This document shows positions 12,068-25,900 of a stretch of 64,000 nt of DNA, one piece after another (position 1 is the stretch's first letter; each line of letters begins with the position of its first letter). This DNA is from Progne subis subis (Eukaryota; Chordata; Aves; Passeriformes; Hirundinidae): positions 10,704,707-10,768,706 of the forward strand of contig JAKJHU010000005.1 of the NCBI GenBank assembly GCA_022316685.1. Reading direction: 5' to 3'. Made by a program: the position numbers and the translations under genes. The notes below the pieces were generated by a model that saw only the letters and a program-made list of their open reading frames with translations, was not told the origin of the DNA and made no database searches.

Positions 12068-12598
12068 CAGGGAGGCGATTCTATCCCCCTCCTCCGCTCT
12101 GGTGAAATCACCTGGGGTCCCCAGCGTCTGAAGGACGTGGAGGTGCTAGAGCAAGTCTAGAGAAGGGCCACGGAGTTGATAAGAGGACTGGAGCACTTCC
12201 CCTATGAAAACAAACTGAGGAAGTTGGGGCAGTTTAGCCTAGAGGGGAGAAGATTGCGTGGAGACCCCACACTCCAGTGTCTGAAGGGTCCTACAGGAGA
12301 GTCAGAGAGGAACACTTGATCAGGAACTGTAGTATAGGACAAGGAGCAATGGGTACGAACAAAAAGGGAAGACGTCTAGATTAGATCTTTTGAAAGAAAT
12401 TCTTGGCTGTGTACATGGTGAGATACTGGAACAGATTTCTCAGGAAAGTTGTGGATGCCCCAACCTTGGAAGTGTTCAAGGCCATGCTGGATAAGGCCAT
12501 GAGCAGCATGATGTGGTGAGAGATTCTCCTGCCCATGACAGGGGGGTTGGGATTAGGTGATCTTTAAGGTCCACTCCAGACCCTTAACGTTCGATGCT
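12068..12598 (+). mobile_element. CR1 LINE fragment in SERAC1 intron 1
   Basis: Carries gattctatccccctcctccgctctgg, gcaagtctagagaagggcca, atgaggaagttggg-like and ttggaagtgttcaaggcc, then a worn 3' end. It abuts the CpG island. Confidence 0.88.
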
Positions 12599-13903
12599 TG
12601 CCCTTGGAGCTGAACAGAAGCTCCTGGCAACAGAGAAGCAGTGCTCACTTTGACCTCCTGTGTTTGCAGGTGCATGTTTTAAATTGTAGTAATTGTGGTA
12701 CCTGCTGTCACTGGACCACACGTTTATTTCAGACTGCGGTTAGAGAGAAGAGTAAATGTGAGTACTGTGGTTCTGTCAATAAAGGTAGTAAAGGAACTGC
12801 CATGAGACAAAGAGTTTGGAGGCAGGAGAGGTGTCTCTAGAGGACTGATTATCAGTCTTAAAAGTGTTTCACAGTGTGGAGTACTGTGTTGAAGTGAATG
12901 GATAAACAGTGTTGAATTGACAGAAGTCAAAAAGCAGTCTGCAGTGATTGTGACAGTGCTGGGGTAATGGTGATTATTTTCAAAATCTCCCAAACACAAG
13001 TAAGAGAAGGGAAAAATGAAAACTTGGAGAAATGAGAAAAGAGGGAAGACAAGGAAGGACACAAAAAAAAGTCCCCTTGTTTAGAGGTGTTGGGCACTGA
13101 TGATAAAATTGATATAAGTACTTCTCTTGGTCTGCAGAAATTACCTTAAATTCGAAGAGAATATCAGGCTTCCATATTTCAACATCAGGTTTACACATGT
13201 GACATTTTATCATTTTGATTGTGGTAACAGAGACCTAACTTAACAAGAATTTGATTAGTATGTGAGATATACTGGTGTGTTTTTACATCCCTTTAAGCAC
13301 ATTAACTCAATATTTCAGTTAGTCTAATTGGATTAATGCAGACACTAAAATTTGACTTAGAAGATACGAGTTTCATTTTACTTCTATAGTGTATGCAAAA
13401 AATATTAGTTTATATGTAGTAGTTCTTTAAGCCTTGTTAGTCAAAATGAAAGACTTACTTGCCAGCATGATAAATGATGAACTTTTAAAAGCAGTTTGTT
13501 ATTGAGTTGTATTAAAGCCCATGTCATACTGAGTAATGTCTTGATGGAGATAGGGCCGTATCTGGTATTTAGGGAAGTGTGACTAAGAAGTAGGAAAGGA
13601 AACTTAAAAGCAGAGAAGTTAATTGGAGATACTTAGTCACTAAAGTCAACAGTAACATAATTAATAAAAAACTGCTTTAAACTTTTCTTATAATTGCAAT
13701 TCAGCCCATTCAATTGAGAGTTTTATAGAGTTCTTTAAGTGGAGTGCTTTATATGGAGCAAAATGACACAAACATGGTTTATTGTGGCCTTTGCAATCAT
13801 GACCTTTGCTATAAAAAGACAGGATAAAAATGCTACAGGATTTTTGTTGTAATTCTCAAATCAATCATTACTTTTATTTTTTCTTTCCCCCCTCAATATG
13901 CAG

Positions 13904-13995
13904 AATGTCAGTGGCTGCTTACTGTGTATTTTGCTACAGAAAAATAGGAACCTCTGGTCCAGCCACAAAAAAACACCTACCCTGGAATGATATCA
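13904..13995 (+). CDS. SERAC1: SERAC1 coding exon 1 (start codon)
   Basis: Acceptor tcaatatgcag, then one UTR base, then ATG at 13905. Encodes [18 protein letters not shown]...WNDI and the first base of an Arg codon. Donor gtaagt follows. Confidence 0.94.
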
Positions 13996-16900
13996 GTAAG
14001 TACAATTCATTATTGTATTGACCTGATAATAGGAATGAATGACATGACACCATGCATAATTAAATGATAGTTAAGTTTTAAGCCCTTGAATACTTAGTGA
14101 TTAAAAGCTTCTGTTTGTCCCTGCTCTCTGCTTCTGACCTTGCTTTGCATAGTGATATGTGATATGACACCAGTAGATTATCTGGGAACAGATAGGATAC
14201 ACTAGATGAGGGTCTTTCCCTAACTAAATGTGATCTCCTTAAACTATCTTCAGTTCCACTTGTATCTGGGGTGTGGTTTTTTGTAATCTCTAGAGCCATG
14301 AAATAGTTACATTCATCAACAGTGAATAGAGCTTGTTTCAATTACTTCTTTTTCCTTATTTACTTTAAGCTCTGCTTAGTTTCTGTTTTCTTTGGTGCCT
14401 TCAGCATATAGCGACAATTCTTACAATTCTAAAATTTATTTCTGAGCATTAAAGATAGGATATTTCAATTTCTGCTCTACAGGAAGCATTGCATTTTTTT
14501 TTTTCTTTTTCAAACTTCTCTGGCAGTTATTTCTTCAACATGTAGCTGCTGCCTCTTGTCTGCATGCAAAATTCTTATGGCCTCACAAAGATGGAAGCTG
14601 GTAGCAGTGGTTGTGGGGCAAATCTCCCAATTCATGCTGAGGAAAAGAAAGTATTCATGATAGGTGAGATGTGTTCATTGGGTTTGCTGCTGCTGGTAAT
14701 GATAAGAGTTTCTCTGTATAGAGATCCTTATATCCAGATAATCAGATCAACTTTGTAGATGCAAAGGAGCTAAAATCTGGAAGGAATCATTAGGTTTAAA
14801 AGGCAAATTGTTGCAAGTAGCATGCATTTATTATCTGTTTGCTTTATAAATTAGATTAAATGGAATTATTTTAAAAAATATATTTTCTTATGGAGACTCT
14901 GCAGGACTTCTCAAAAAACATACCTAGTCCTGTATGTAATAATATACATTGAAGAAATAGCTGTGACATATAAGAAAAAGTTAATTCCTTAAAATCATTT
15001 AGAGTTCCAAATCACTGCTAGTGTTGCAGGCAGAGAAAATTTATTGTTGCTTCTGGTAGCTGAGCAATGAATGCAATTGAGAGGTAGCAATATTCAAAGT
15101 AAATAGGGCTGGCAGGGTACATTTTATTATCTTGCTTAGGAGAGAAGGAGATCCAGATCAAGTAATGTTTTCTCCAGTTGTAAATTTTAGTTGATAATTT
15201 TTTGAAAGCTAGAGAGCAATAGAACTTTTTTTTAAAGCTTGTTCTTAATGGTTGGTATTATTACTTTCTGATAATCAAATCTAACTGTGCTTATATTGAG
15301 TTGATTCACACAACTTTGTTTGACATTTGGTTTCACTTTTTTCAAGGAAAAATTGCAAAGGTAACTGGATCGCTTATACTAGGGTAAGTTGTAACTGATG
15401 AGCATATATGTAACTTATGGATACAGTTAAAATTTTAATATGTGTATCTTTCAAAAAATGTGTTAATATTAGGGAACATTAGACATGGTAGAATATAGTC
15501 TTGAAGAACGATTTCTGATAGTTATAACTGATTTCAAGTATTTTATAACCTTTTCTCTACTTTGCTAAATCAAAATAATCTACAGACTGTTATGTATTTT
15601 GTAAAATCTGAATTATTTATACCAATGTGATTACTTTTTTCCATTATATTGTTTTAGTTGATATTCATGTGCAGTTTTCTTTTCTTTAAAGAGGTTTTGT
15701 ATTCATTACATATGAAGTCCTGTCCTTAAATAAGTTACTGCAAATCGATACTCAAGCTCTACATCAAGAAAAACTTAAATCCCACGTATATGTACGTACA
15801 GCCTCTCTAAGTCCAAGTGAATATCAAGGTAAGATGCATAATTGTTTGAATTCTAAAACAGAATTCTATGAGAATAGGATGTTTCTGAAAGTCACCCTTA
15901 TGTAGCAAGTAAAGCTGTATTTCCTGAAGCCTGACCTAGTAATGTCAACAAATTTATTTTAAGCTGTTGAGTAGATTTTCGGTTTGGTGGTTTTTTTGTT
16001 TGGTTGTTTTTTTTTTTAAGATAGTTCTTTCTATACATAGTTCCCTATGTATGAGAAAATTCTCTTTATATAATGTCTGTATGTATATGTGTGTGTATTT
16101 CTTTTTCCATATATTACTAAAAGTGATGTGAGGGAACTGTCTTTCAGACTTCCAGTAATATAAAAATACTCTTGTAGGGATTACATACAAAGCCAGAAAA
16201 GAAATCCATAAAGCAGTGAGGAAAATTCTACAAACAGAAGCTAAAATCTTCCGGAGACCTTTTAATGGTAGGTATTGAAAGCAGGACTTTATCTTTGGTT
16301 ATGATTTTTTAACGTTAAGAAGTAGGGCAATTAGGAAGTAAAACATTTTTCCTTACAAAATTAGCATGTACTATTGTTCTTGAAACAGGGATAATATCGC
16401 TTATAATATCTATATTTATCTGGATTATCAGTCAGTTGTCTATTTTCTGTGCATTAAACGAAATTCTTTTCTTAAAGTAAATGAAAGTGATGGTTAAGAG
16501 GAGATTTGAGGGTTGGTTTTTTCCCTTGTTCCAGAAGAGATTCAAAAGTTAAGATACCAAGTTAATATTTGATATCACTTTTGTGTAAAAAAGGTGTTTG
16601 TGGGATGAAATACTCTCAAAATCTCATTTTAGAAAAGTGTCTGTGCTTTCATCAAAATTGACAATATTAACTGAAAGCAGCAAAGTTTTTGGAACAATGT
16701 TGCTGCTTTTTCAAGTAGTTTGAAACAAGAATTTCCATTTGTATCAGAAACTGTGCTCGGAGGCATACCCTATTCTCATTTGACTGTCTGTTAAATGATT
16801 ATAGCAACATGTATCTCCACTGTCATCTTATGAAATTTACTCTTCAGGGTCAGAGCTTCAAGAGTTACTCATAATTTGCAGCTCCTGCTGGTAGTTATGG

Positions 16901-19900
16901 TTGGTAAGCGTCACCCAGGGGTGTTGTGTGTGTCACATAGATACATGAAATATCAACTTGGTGCCGCTAAAATAACTCAAACCCACCATTTTAGAATCAG
17001 TATTTTACTGATGTAATTCTGTCTTTTTTTATTGTACTAATTTTAAGTTGAAATGTTACACTCTAAATTACTGTGAACCAAGTAATATTCAAATATTTCG
17101 AAAACTACATATTTCCTTATTCCACAAATAGAAACGTGGCTGGATAAAATGCTCATTAATAGTAACTTGGATTTAATTTGTTTGCTGGTCAAAGAACAGT
17201 TCAGTACCTTTGATGGAGAAGATCATGAGTGTGCCTTATGGCTTCTCTTAAAAAGAAGTCGGTCAGAAGACAAAGCAATCCGACTGCAGGCTGTACAAGA
17301 CCTGGCAAGCAACAGTCACTGGCATGGTAATGTATGCTGATGTAGCCTAATTCATCCCAGAAATTCCACAGAGTCTCAGTTAGCTGTTCCAAGTCTGCTG
17401 ACAACATGAAGAAAAGCTAGTAGCTGCAAGAAGCATAAATGTTCTCTGAAACTCAGTCTAAAATGTGGGAGAATTAATTACATTTCAGGTAACTGTTCTT
17501 TCCTAATGCCCTGACAGAGTGCAAGTGTCTGCAGTGCAGGCCTCTCTCTGTTTCCCTGCCAGAGGATTGTAACCATTGCTGTGGGATGGTGTGGGAGAGC
17601 AGTTCATGCTCTTTGGTTCCTTGGCTTTTCTGTTGAGATTGCTAATGCAGTCACAAGTTTTGGCAGTGATTTTTTTATAAGCCTGTGTAGGAGTGAGTTT
17701 AAGGCCATGGTTAAGTTAATAAAAATTAGTTAGGAGCTGATCGGTGGTAATGACAAACCAGAGGTAGAGGGCTTGTATGTGCCAGCATTATTTTAAGCCA
17801 TTTTTCATCCTAGTTGTTATTTAATAGTAATAAGTTCTTCCTCTTGTTCTAGCAGAAAATACCCTTGAAATCCCAGGTAAAGGGGAGGTGTGTGTATGTG
17901 TATTTGTGTTTCCTCCTCTCCCATACCAGGCTACATAAACTAGGTGACCTTCAATTCTGGATTCTCTAAATTCTCTGATTTAGTCAGTTGAAGATCTTTC
18001 ACTTTTCCAGTGCAATTCCACACTGTGGGATTCATCTTTTTCAAATTGCCTCTTTAAAATTCTAAATAATTTCCACAGGGAATTTACACCAGCAAACTCT
18101 TTTTGAAAGCTAGGATGTTCCAAAACTGAGCTTTGTCCTTTGTAGAGGAATACTGTTAGCAAGTGATTTCAGAGCATAAGATGTCCAGTATCAGGAATTT
18201 AGTTGCCTTTTGTTTTCTCCCTTTCTCTGTAGTGCTCGTTGTTGTAGTACTTGGACATTTCACAAGCACTAATTATTCTTGCCAACTGCCTCATGAAGGA
18301 AACAGGGTTTTTTAACCTGATACTTCAAAACCAAGTCAAAGAAAGTTTGGGACTTAGTATGTGCTAATTTTTTGCAACTGGGACAAAGTGTTCATCTAGC
18401 ACCAAAGTGTTCAGCTCCAGTGAGTTCAGTTTGCAGGTATAAATGATCTGTGAAAAGTATATTTTAAATGGCTTGTCAGTTTTGCTCTAGAATTATATAA
18501 CAGTAACAGAAAAAGAAGCAAATGTTTGTAGAAAAAGGTGTTGATCTACTTCAAGGTTATATTTTCTTTTTCTTCAGTTTGTCACTGAATTATCAAACTG
18601 GTATAATGAACAATGAGTGCCCAGGTGCATTTCAGCTCAGTGTAGTGCTAGTCTAACATCTGCAGTTTTTACCTTTTGGAACTTATGGTTAGAAGATCAA
18701 AGGGGTTTTTTGAGTAGACTACAGAGAGATGATTCTTTTCATGTATATGTACAAAGTAGATTACAAACTACATTTAAAACAAAATTAAGCATTTAAGGTC
18801 GGTTTTAACCCTAACATTGAGATTCTTGTACCACAGATTATCAGTATGGCACAGTTGCTCAAACCTGTGATCAAAGGACTGCTATAGGTTTGGCTCGATC
18901 CAAAGATGTCGACCTTCGTTTTTTCCTGCCTCCACCACCATTGCCAAAAATAAAGACTGTAAGTAAAGGAAAAGTAGGTATTAGATGATTCTTAGTTGCT
19001 TGCTTCTTTTTTTACTCCTTCTATTGTTAACTGTTGAAAGTGAAGTTCTTTTGAAGTAACTGACTAGTAGTAGAAGACCAAAACACAAAACTGTAATATG
19101 TGATATACCCCTGGGGGGTATATCATATATTACATTAGGGAGTACTCTGCATTAGGGAGTGGCATGATGGAAAGGAATAAGGTTGTAAGCATTGATTAAT
19201 TGTTGTTCTTGGACTGTATATCCACGTGACATATTTACAAGCAGTGCAGTCTGAGCCAGCTGCCAGTCTGACAGACACACTGCTTGTTTCTGTCCAGTAG
19301 GCAGTGTGAAGAAATCATCTTGGATTGCCTTGTTGACACTGACAGAATCCTACACAGAGAGTGTGCTCCTGGAGGCCTTTGCTTCCTCAGTACTACTGTG
19401 GTGCTCTGCTGTAGGCCCACTTCTTCACTGCCAGCTTTTGGGTGCCAGCAGATCCTTATTGGATAAATTTGGTCTTACTTTCTTTTTAAGTTAATTTTTA
19501 ACTTAATACATTTTAAAATGTGTGTGTATATATTATATATATGGTGGTCTGAGGAGTCATGTCATCAGCCCTGTGCAGTTTTGGGCACCACAGTATAAAA
19601 AAGACATTATACTATTATAGAGTGTCCAAAGGAGGGCAGCAAAGATGGTGGAGGGCCTTGAGGGGAAGCTGTATGAGGTGTGGCTGAGATCCCCTGGTCT
19701 GTTCGGCCTGGAGGAGACTGAGAGGAGACCACTGCAGTTACAACTTCCTCATGAGGGGAAGATGAGAGGCAGATATTGATCTCTTCACTCTGGTGACCAG
19801 TGACAGGACTTGAGAGAAGGGTCTGAAGCTCTGTCAAGGGAGGTTTAGGTTGAGTGTCAGGAAAAGTTTTTCACCCAGAGGGTAGTTGACCACTGGAACA

Positions 19901-22900
19901 GGCTCCCCAGGGAAGTGGCCACAGCTCCAAGCCTGACAGAATTCAAGCAGCTTTTGGACAACGGTCTCAGGCACATGGTGTGATTCATGAGGTCGTCTTG
20001 TGTAGGACCAGGAGTTGGAGTTCTGTGATCCTTGTTGGTCACTTGCAACTTTGAGTATTTTATGATTCTATGAAAATTTCTATGTAGTTAAGGGTGAACT
20101 TTTAGGTTTCCTCTGCCAAGAGGAACTGTTTTTGATTCTGCTCTTTGGAACCATTAGAATAAGGTCACCAAAATATGAAGTGTGTTCTGGTTTCAGGCAG
20201 ATTTGGGAGAAACCCTCCCACGGGGCCTCCCTCCCCTCCCCCAACCGGTTTGGGAAAAGACTCCCTCAGAGAGAAGTGGAAAAATCCTGTTTATTAAACA
20301 GGCAAAGCACTCCCAGCACAATACCCGATGACAAGAGCTTCGTGCTGCTTACAGAGGGATAACAAACTTAAAGAAAGTCTCCTCTTGAAGATCGTCACTG
20401 CTCCACCGCTCCGTCTCCGCTGGCGTTGGGAGAAAAGGAGATGTGCAGGGCTGGTCTTGGTGGGGTGGGTCCCCTGTGGAGGCCCCCGGTGCTTCCCCAG
20501 GTCCTTAGTCCGGAGAGGTTGGAACAGTTCCGAGGAGAGGGGAAAAAAAAGGGAAAAAACTTCAGCTATTCTACAGGGTCTAACTACGCTAGCACTAAAC
20601 TAACTAACTAACTCCTGGGGGAAAAAAAAAAAAAAATTAAAAAACAGAGCTTCTTTCATCTTGCAGTGTTCCAACTCCCCCGCTTCAAGGTCACTCCGAG
20701 GAGCAGAGTTTTCCTGGGGAAAAACAAACGGCACTTCCCCTCCCCTTTGCACCCAATAGACAATTGGGGGATACACAGTCACCCTAGGACAGAAGTGTTA
20801 AGTCTGCTTTTTATAATTTATTTGGTGGTTTTGTGATTATCACTTTCCAAAGTCTTTACAGATAAAACTATTAAACTGAAGTTGCAGAGCGTTTAAGTCC
20901 ACGATTCATATTTTATGGCCTCATTAGTATGGCTGATTCCATTATTTCAAATATTTCTCTTTTCTGCGTTTTGCTTCATGCTTTGAACAAAATAAACTAA
21001 AAGCTGTTTGTGCTTACTTCTCACAGGATTATCCCATAGAAGATGAACTTCGTTTGTTGTTGGTATCTTTACCTCAGTCTGGTCTAGATCCATGTGTCCA
21101 GTACTTCACATCTCTTGCGTTACGTGAAAGTAGCCAGACTCTTGCTGCACAAAGGGTGAGTTTCCGTCTGCAGAACAGAACTGGTTGGGTTCCTTGTTCC
21201 TGCAGAGCTCAAAGATACAAATGTTCTTCCATATTTTTGATCACTGTAAGAGGAAGAGAAATATAGACACTTTGTGATTGTAGAACATGAGCAAGATCTC
21301 TTGAAAATACAGTCTGTCTGCTTGAAAGCTTGTTTATATTTCCCAGCTGTACTAGTTGAAAGGTAGTTAAAGATTACGTCTTACAAGCCTTCCCATTAAG
21401 CAGACATTTCAACACTCTGTCCAGCACCATTCCTTTTCCTTGTAATGCTCATAAAATGATTTTTCACATTTCATCGTACTGCTGTTTGAATGTTCTTTTA
21501 CTGATGAGACTATTACATGTCTCTTAAGTCTCTAGTAAAATGGTAGGTTGTTAGCACACCTTAAATAGTAAACTCTGTTACATCACGTGGAAGTGCCTCT
21601 CTGAATTAGGTCCCTGTTACCAAACCAGAGTTGGAGGAGTCTATGGTCTGTTTGGACCTGGATCTAGGAATTCTTCAACTGTGTCTGTGCAACAACTTCC
21701 TAAATGGCTTTAGGAATGTCGTTTAAAGTGCCATTATTGTTTAAAAATAACAATTATGTCAGTTTCATCCACTCTCTTGTGAATTGTATTTTTCGTTGTT
21801 TAAAAGTTCTGACATCCTTAATTGTAATTTTTTATTAGGTGCAATAACAAAAATGAATGTCATTTTAATAACAATGCTTGTCAGTCTTTGTTTAGAGTTT
21901 TCAGAGTGCAATAACTCTTTATTTTCTATGACAGAGTTATGTGTGCTATTTTTACACTATCACTCCTTTACTGTTTTCACAGCCAGAGCTCGTGCTACAA
22001 AGGGAGCTTTGGTAAGACACCACACTTGGAAGTATTTTGATTTTTATTGAGGTTATGTTGGTCTTTCTGCTGCGAGATTGAGAGACTGGTCTTCTGAGGC
22101 TGTGCCAAATATTGAAGACCTTTCTTCCTCCTCTTCTAAATTCTGCAAGTCTAGAGTTATTCTGATTTTTGCTATTTTATACTTAAGCAAATGAGCTTAA
22201 AAGATGACATTCATTAACAAAATGAAAATACTACATTTTTTCCCCTTTATTTTATGTTTTGAAGTTAATAGACTAAGAAGACTACACACTGAAAATCTAG
22301 TTAATATTTCCAGTTAAAAATAGTAAATACTTTTATGATGTACTGTTGTGTAATTTTTACATTTTGAAAAGTGCATGCATGCTGTGCACTCTTTAAAGCA
22401 ATTTCTATAGATCATTACACACTTAACATTCTAGATTAGAAATCCTTTTTCTTATGTAGCCATTTGAAATGTGTTACTATTTTTACGGTTTTTTGTTTCA
22501 GGGAGGCTTATGGTGTTTTGGAGGAAATGGGCTTCCATATTGTGAGACATTGAGTAAAATCCCTTCAGAGACAGTGGAACTCTTTTGCTTGCAGGCTTTA
22601 GTACAGCATTCTAAGGTAATTTGTTTTTAAACTAACTGAAAAGCTACATTTATAGACATTCCTTTCTAATGCACTCTCATGTATTGAGAAGGTGTTGCCA
22701 TTTCCTTGTCTCCTACCCCTTTCTCCTTCTGTGGGAATGTTTGAACAACTGAGAGGGGGGAGAAATTAAGGCAGTCCTGTAACAAAGTAGGGGTTTTTCT
22801 CATGGTGAAGTATATGTAAGTTTTGTTACTGTTTCTCATTCGCCCTTAGAAGTTCCCCTGTGCTATACCTGTATATATCTTTCAAGAAGTAGAAAGGCAG

Positions 22901-25900
22901 CTTTGAGGCTCTAATGCCAGGTTTTCACAAAACAAAATAGTGTCATGAGTTCGCTCTAATCAGAAACCAGAACAGAATGCAAATCTTACCCATACACCCA
23001 TACCCATACAGTGTTCTTTTGGCAGAATGTTGAATGAGTTAGCAGGCAGCTGATACTGTGGCCTTCCCAGGACCAGTCTGTTTTTTGCAGGCGCAGTTGA
23101 AAAGTGTGGAAGACATTTTGTAACAGTGTTGAGGATGCCAAATGGTTACTTGATAGTAACAACATGACATGGATAAAGTGCAGTTTCCCGGTATTCCTTT
23201 CACATCTTCCATATGCATATGAGTTCTGACTTAGCCTAGAATTTTTTATGGTCTTGATTTTCAGTTTAAGTGAGTTGTGACTGTACTCATGACAAATGCC
23301 TGTTGAAAGCCCCAGAGGATATATCAGCAGTTCCGAAGCTACTGCGCATATTCATCTGGACTAAATTGTTGCCCTTAGCATCAGTAATGATCGCAGTAAC
23401 TGTTTGGAATGTAAAAAATCTTTTCCATTTCGAAGAGAAGGAATTATAATGATTGCATTTTGGGTGATGGACAAGTGGCTCTGGCTGAGATAGTGCTTTA
23501 GCAGACAGTTGACCTGCTCAGACACACGAACTTGAGTTGAAATTTGATCATGACAAGTGGAGACCATTTCATCACCCTCAGACATGAAGAAGGGTAGAGA
23601 GGTGGTACTCAGAGATTTTCAAGTTGTCAATTCATAGGAATTATGTATTTTGCATATCAAAATACCAATTTCCTTTTCAAATATGGCATAATAAATACTA
23701 GATTAATAATAATTCCTATGCAACAAGGGTTATGTTATACCTGCTTCTTAGAACTCCCTAATTTATGAATTAACAGCATCTAAAAAACCTTTTGCAGAAT
23801 GTCTATTTATTGTCACTGTATTTTGCTGTGTAATGCCAGATTTCTTCTCACTGTGATAAAATTGAAGCTAAAGGAGGCCTCCAGCTACTGCAGAGGATAT
23901 ACCAGCTACGTAAAGATTCAGCAAAGATACAGAGGAACATAATCCGCATTATTGGGAATATGGCTTTGGATGAACGTCTTCACTCATCCATAGTACATGC
24001 AGGTAAAAGGAAAGCTGTCTCAGTGGTAGATATCTCCTCCAATATTTTCAGATAAGTAAATAAATAAATAGGAAATATTAATATACTGTTCTGTAAGTCC
24101 AACCTGATGTCTGCCTGTTAAATACAGTGTGCATTTTTACACAAAGGAGAAGTAGTAAAGCCACAGGCAAAGATGGTGAGGGTGATTAAAAATTTGCAAA
24201 GGCTTTGTTATGAAGAACAAATGACTGAGACACTTAGCATGGAAAAGCAACTGGAAGAGAATATGATGGAGATATATAAAATTCTCTTCACTGGCATAGA
24301 GAAGGCAAAGCAGGAATGATCATCTGCTGTTTGTTTTAATGCAAGACCAAACGTTCTTGTACATTAAATTATAAAGAGTCAGAACAAATAAATAGTACTT
24401 TCCGTGTACTCCATGACCAAAATGAAATGTGCCACAAACATTATGGTTGTTAAAGACTCACAAAGCTTCCAAGAGTGATGAGAAAATTTCACGAAAAGAA
24501 AAATCCATAAAGTTCTACACATGGAAACCAAGTTGACTGCAGAAAATCTGAGGGTGTGGACTAGAATCAGAGCTGTGTAATTGTCCTTTTATTGCTCTAT
24601 TCTTATATTGTTCTGCAGCTTCCATACTGCTCATTTCTGAAGAAAGGCAGCTGGACTATAAAGGCCTTTGTCCTGAGCTCTGGCACCTTTCTCAAATTCT
24701 AATGATTGTTTAAACCATACATGTAGAAGAAGAGATTGAAACAGGAGAGTCAGCAGCTCCCTGGGACAGCTCTCAGTACAAAAGGAATTTTAGACAGTGA
24801 ATCAAATTCCAGAGATGAGCAGTCACATACTGCTAGTCCAGAGTTAATAAAGCTTCTCTTTTTTGGATGATGCATAAGAAGAAACAACCTCTAAGGCTCT
24901 TTTTCTTACAAAAACTGCTAGCACAGGAAGAAGAAAAACAGTGATGCACTTTGTAGTAGCTGTCATAGGGTATCTGGGGTCAGAACACTTACTTTTGATT
25001 CTGAACAGTTGTTTTTCACTCTTCATCATGGCTCATTTAAGAGAAATGCGAAACCAGAGACCAAACTAGTTTTAGTCAGACTGTCTTGGCAGTCTTCCAT
25101 TGTGTTTGGAGAACTGAAAGTAGATTTTAGATAGTATTCTTCTGAAGTACAACTTTCACAGTGGTCAACATATATTCTGCTTAGAAACATAATTTAAATA
25201 TGTTATTCTTAAAAAAAAGTTAGTCCTCAAAGGTCCTGGCAGTTTCGATTGTTAAAGGCAAAACTCAAATGTCTTTTCCTCAGTCTACAGTAAATGATCT
25301 TGAATTAGCAGCTTACTGACTATACTAATAGCAACATAATGTGCATGGTTTTGAAACTCATGAAGGAATTTCCCAGGTTTTATTTATGGACTTGACTGTA
25401 AAGTAACTGTGATTTATAGGCTGCTTTTGCTAGCAGCAATAAGATATATCAGGATTTTAAAGAAACATGCACATAAAAGATATTCATTTACACTTCTCAG
25501 TAGTCTGTGACAATTCCCTTCCATGTTTAAGAAAATTTTACACCTTAGGTAGTGTATCATAAAGTGTTTGTAAGTCTTAATGTCTTTGACTTAAATTTTA
25601 TTGATGATTGTATCCAATTTAGTTGTTTTATGTTTCTAACATATAAGTAGTATACAAATTTTAGAATAGCAAAGATATTTTAATCACATAAAGAGTTTTT
25701 CTTACGCTGGATTTTAAAATAAGAAATTATTGTACTTTCACAGCAAACATCAATTTTTTTACTTGCTGATGCTCCTGTAGGTTGTTTTTTATTCCTCTCT
25801 TACGCTTTAAGCTTCATTGTCTCCATCTTCCTGGCATTTTGCCATCAAAAAGAGATCTGAGATCTGTTCTTGCTACAGTTGTACTGACCTGCTGATACAC

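Larger units (their letters stand above)
11340..12070. promoter_or_regulatory. CpG-rich bidirectional promoter of GTF2H5 and SERAC1
   Basis: This stretch is sharply GC- and CpG-rich compared with the AT-rich flanks and separates the divergent 5' ends of GTF2H5 (left) and SERAC1 (right). Visible motifs: CGCGCACGCGCA at 11553-11564, which fits the NRF1 consensus YGCGCAYGCGCR; GGCGGAAGTG at 11536-11545, ETS/GABP-like; an inverted CCAAT box (ATTGG) at 11590-11594; a GCGTCACG half CRE at about 11618-11625; and CCTCCATCTTGG at 11398-11409, YY1-like in the GTF2H5 direction. No TATA box is seen. An NRF1/ETS/YY1 set is typical of housekeeping and mitochondrial genes. That these sites are used is inferred. 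Confidence 0.85.

Noticed and set aside
17132..17194. Using 17132 as the default SERAC1 exon 5 start
   Set aside because: It adds 21 residues absent from the human 654-aa protein; kept only as an alternative acceptor.
20132..20611. Open frames over the solo LTR
   Set aside because: They fall inside LTR sequence and resemble no viral or host protein.
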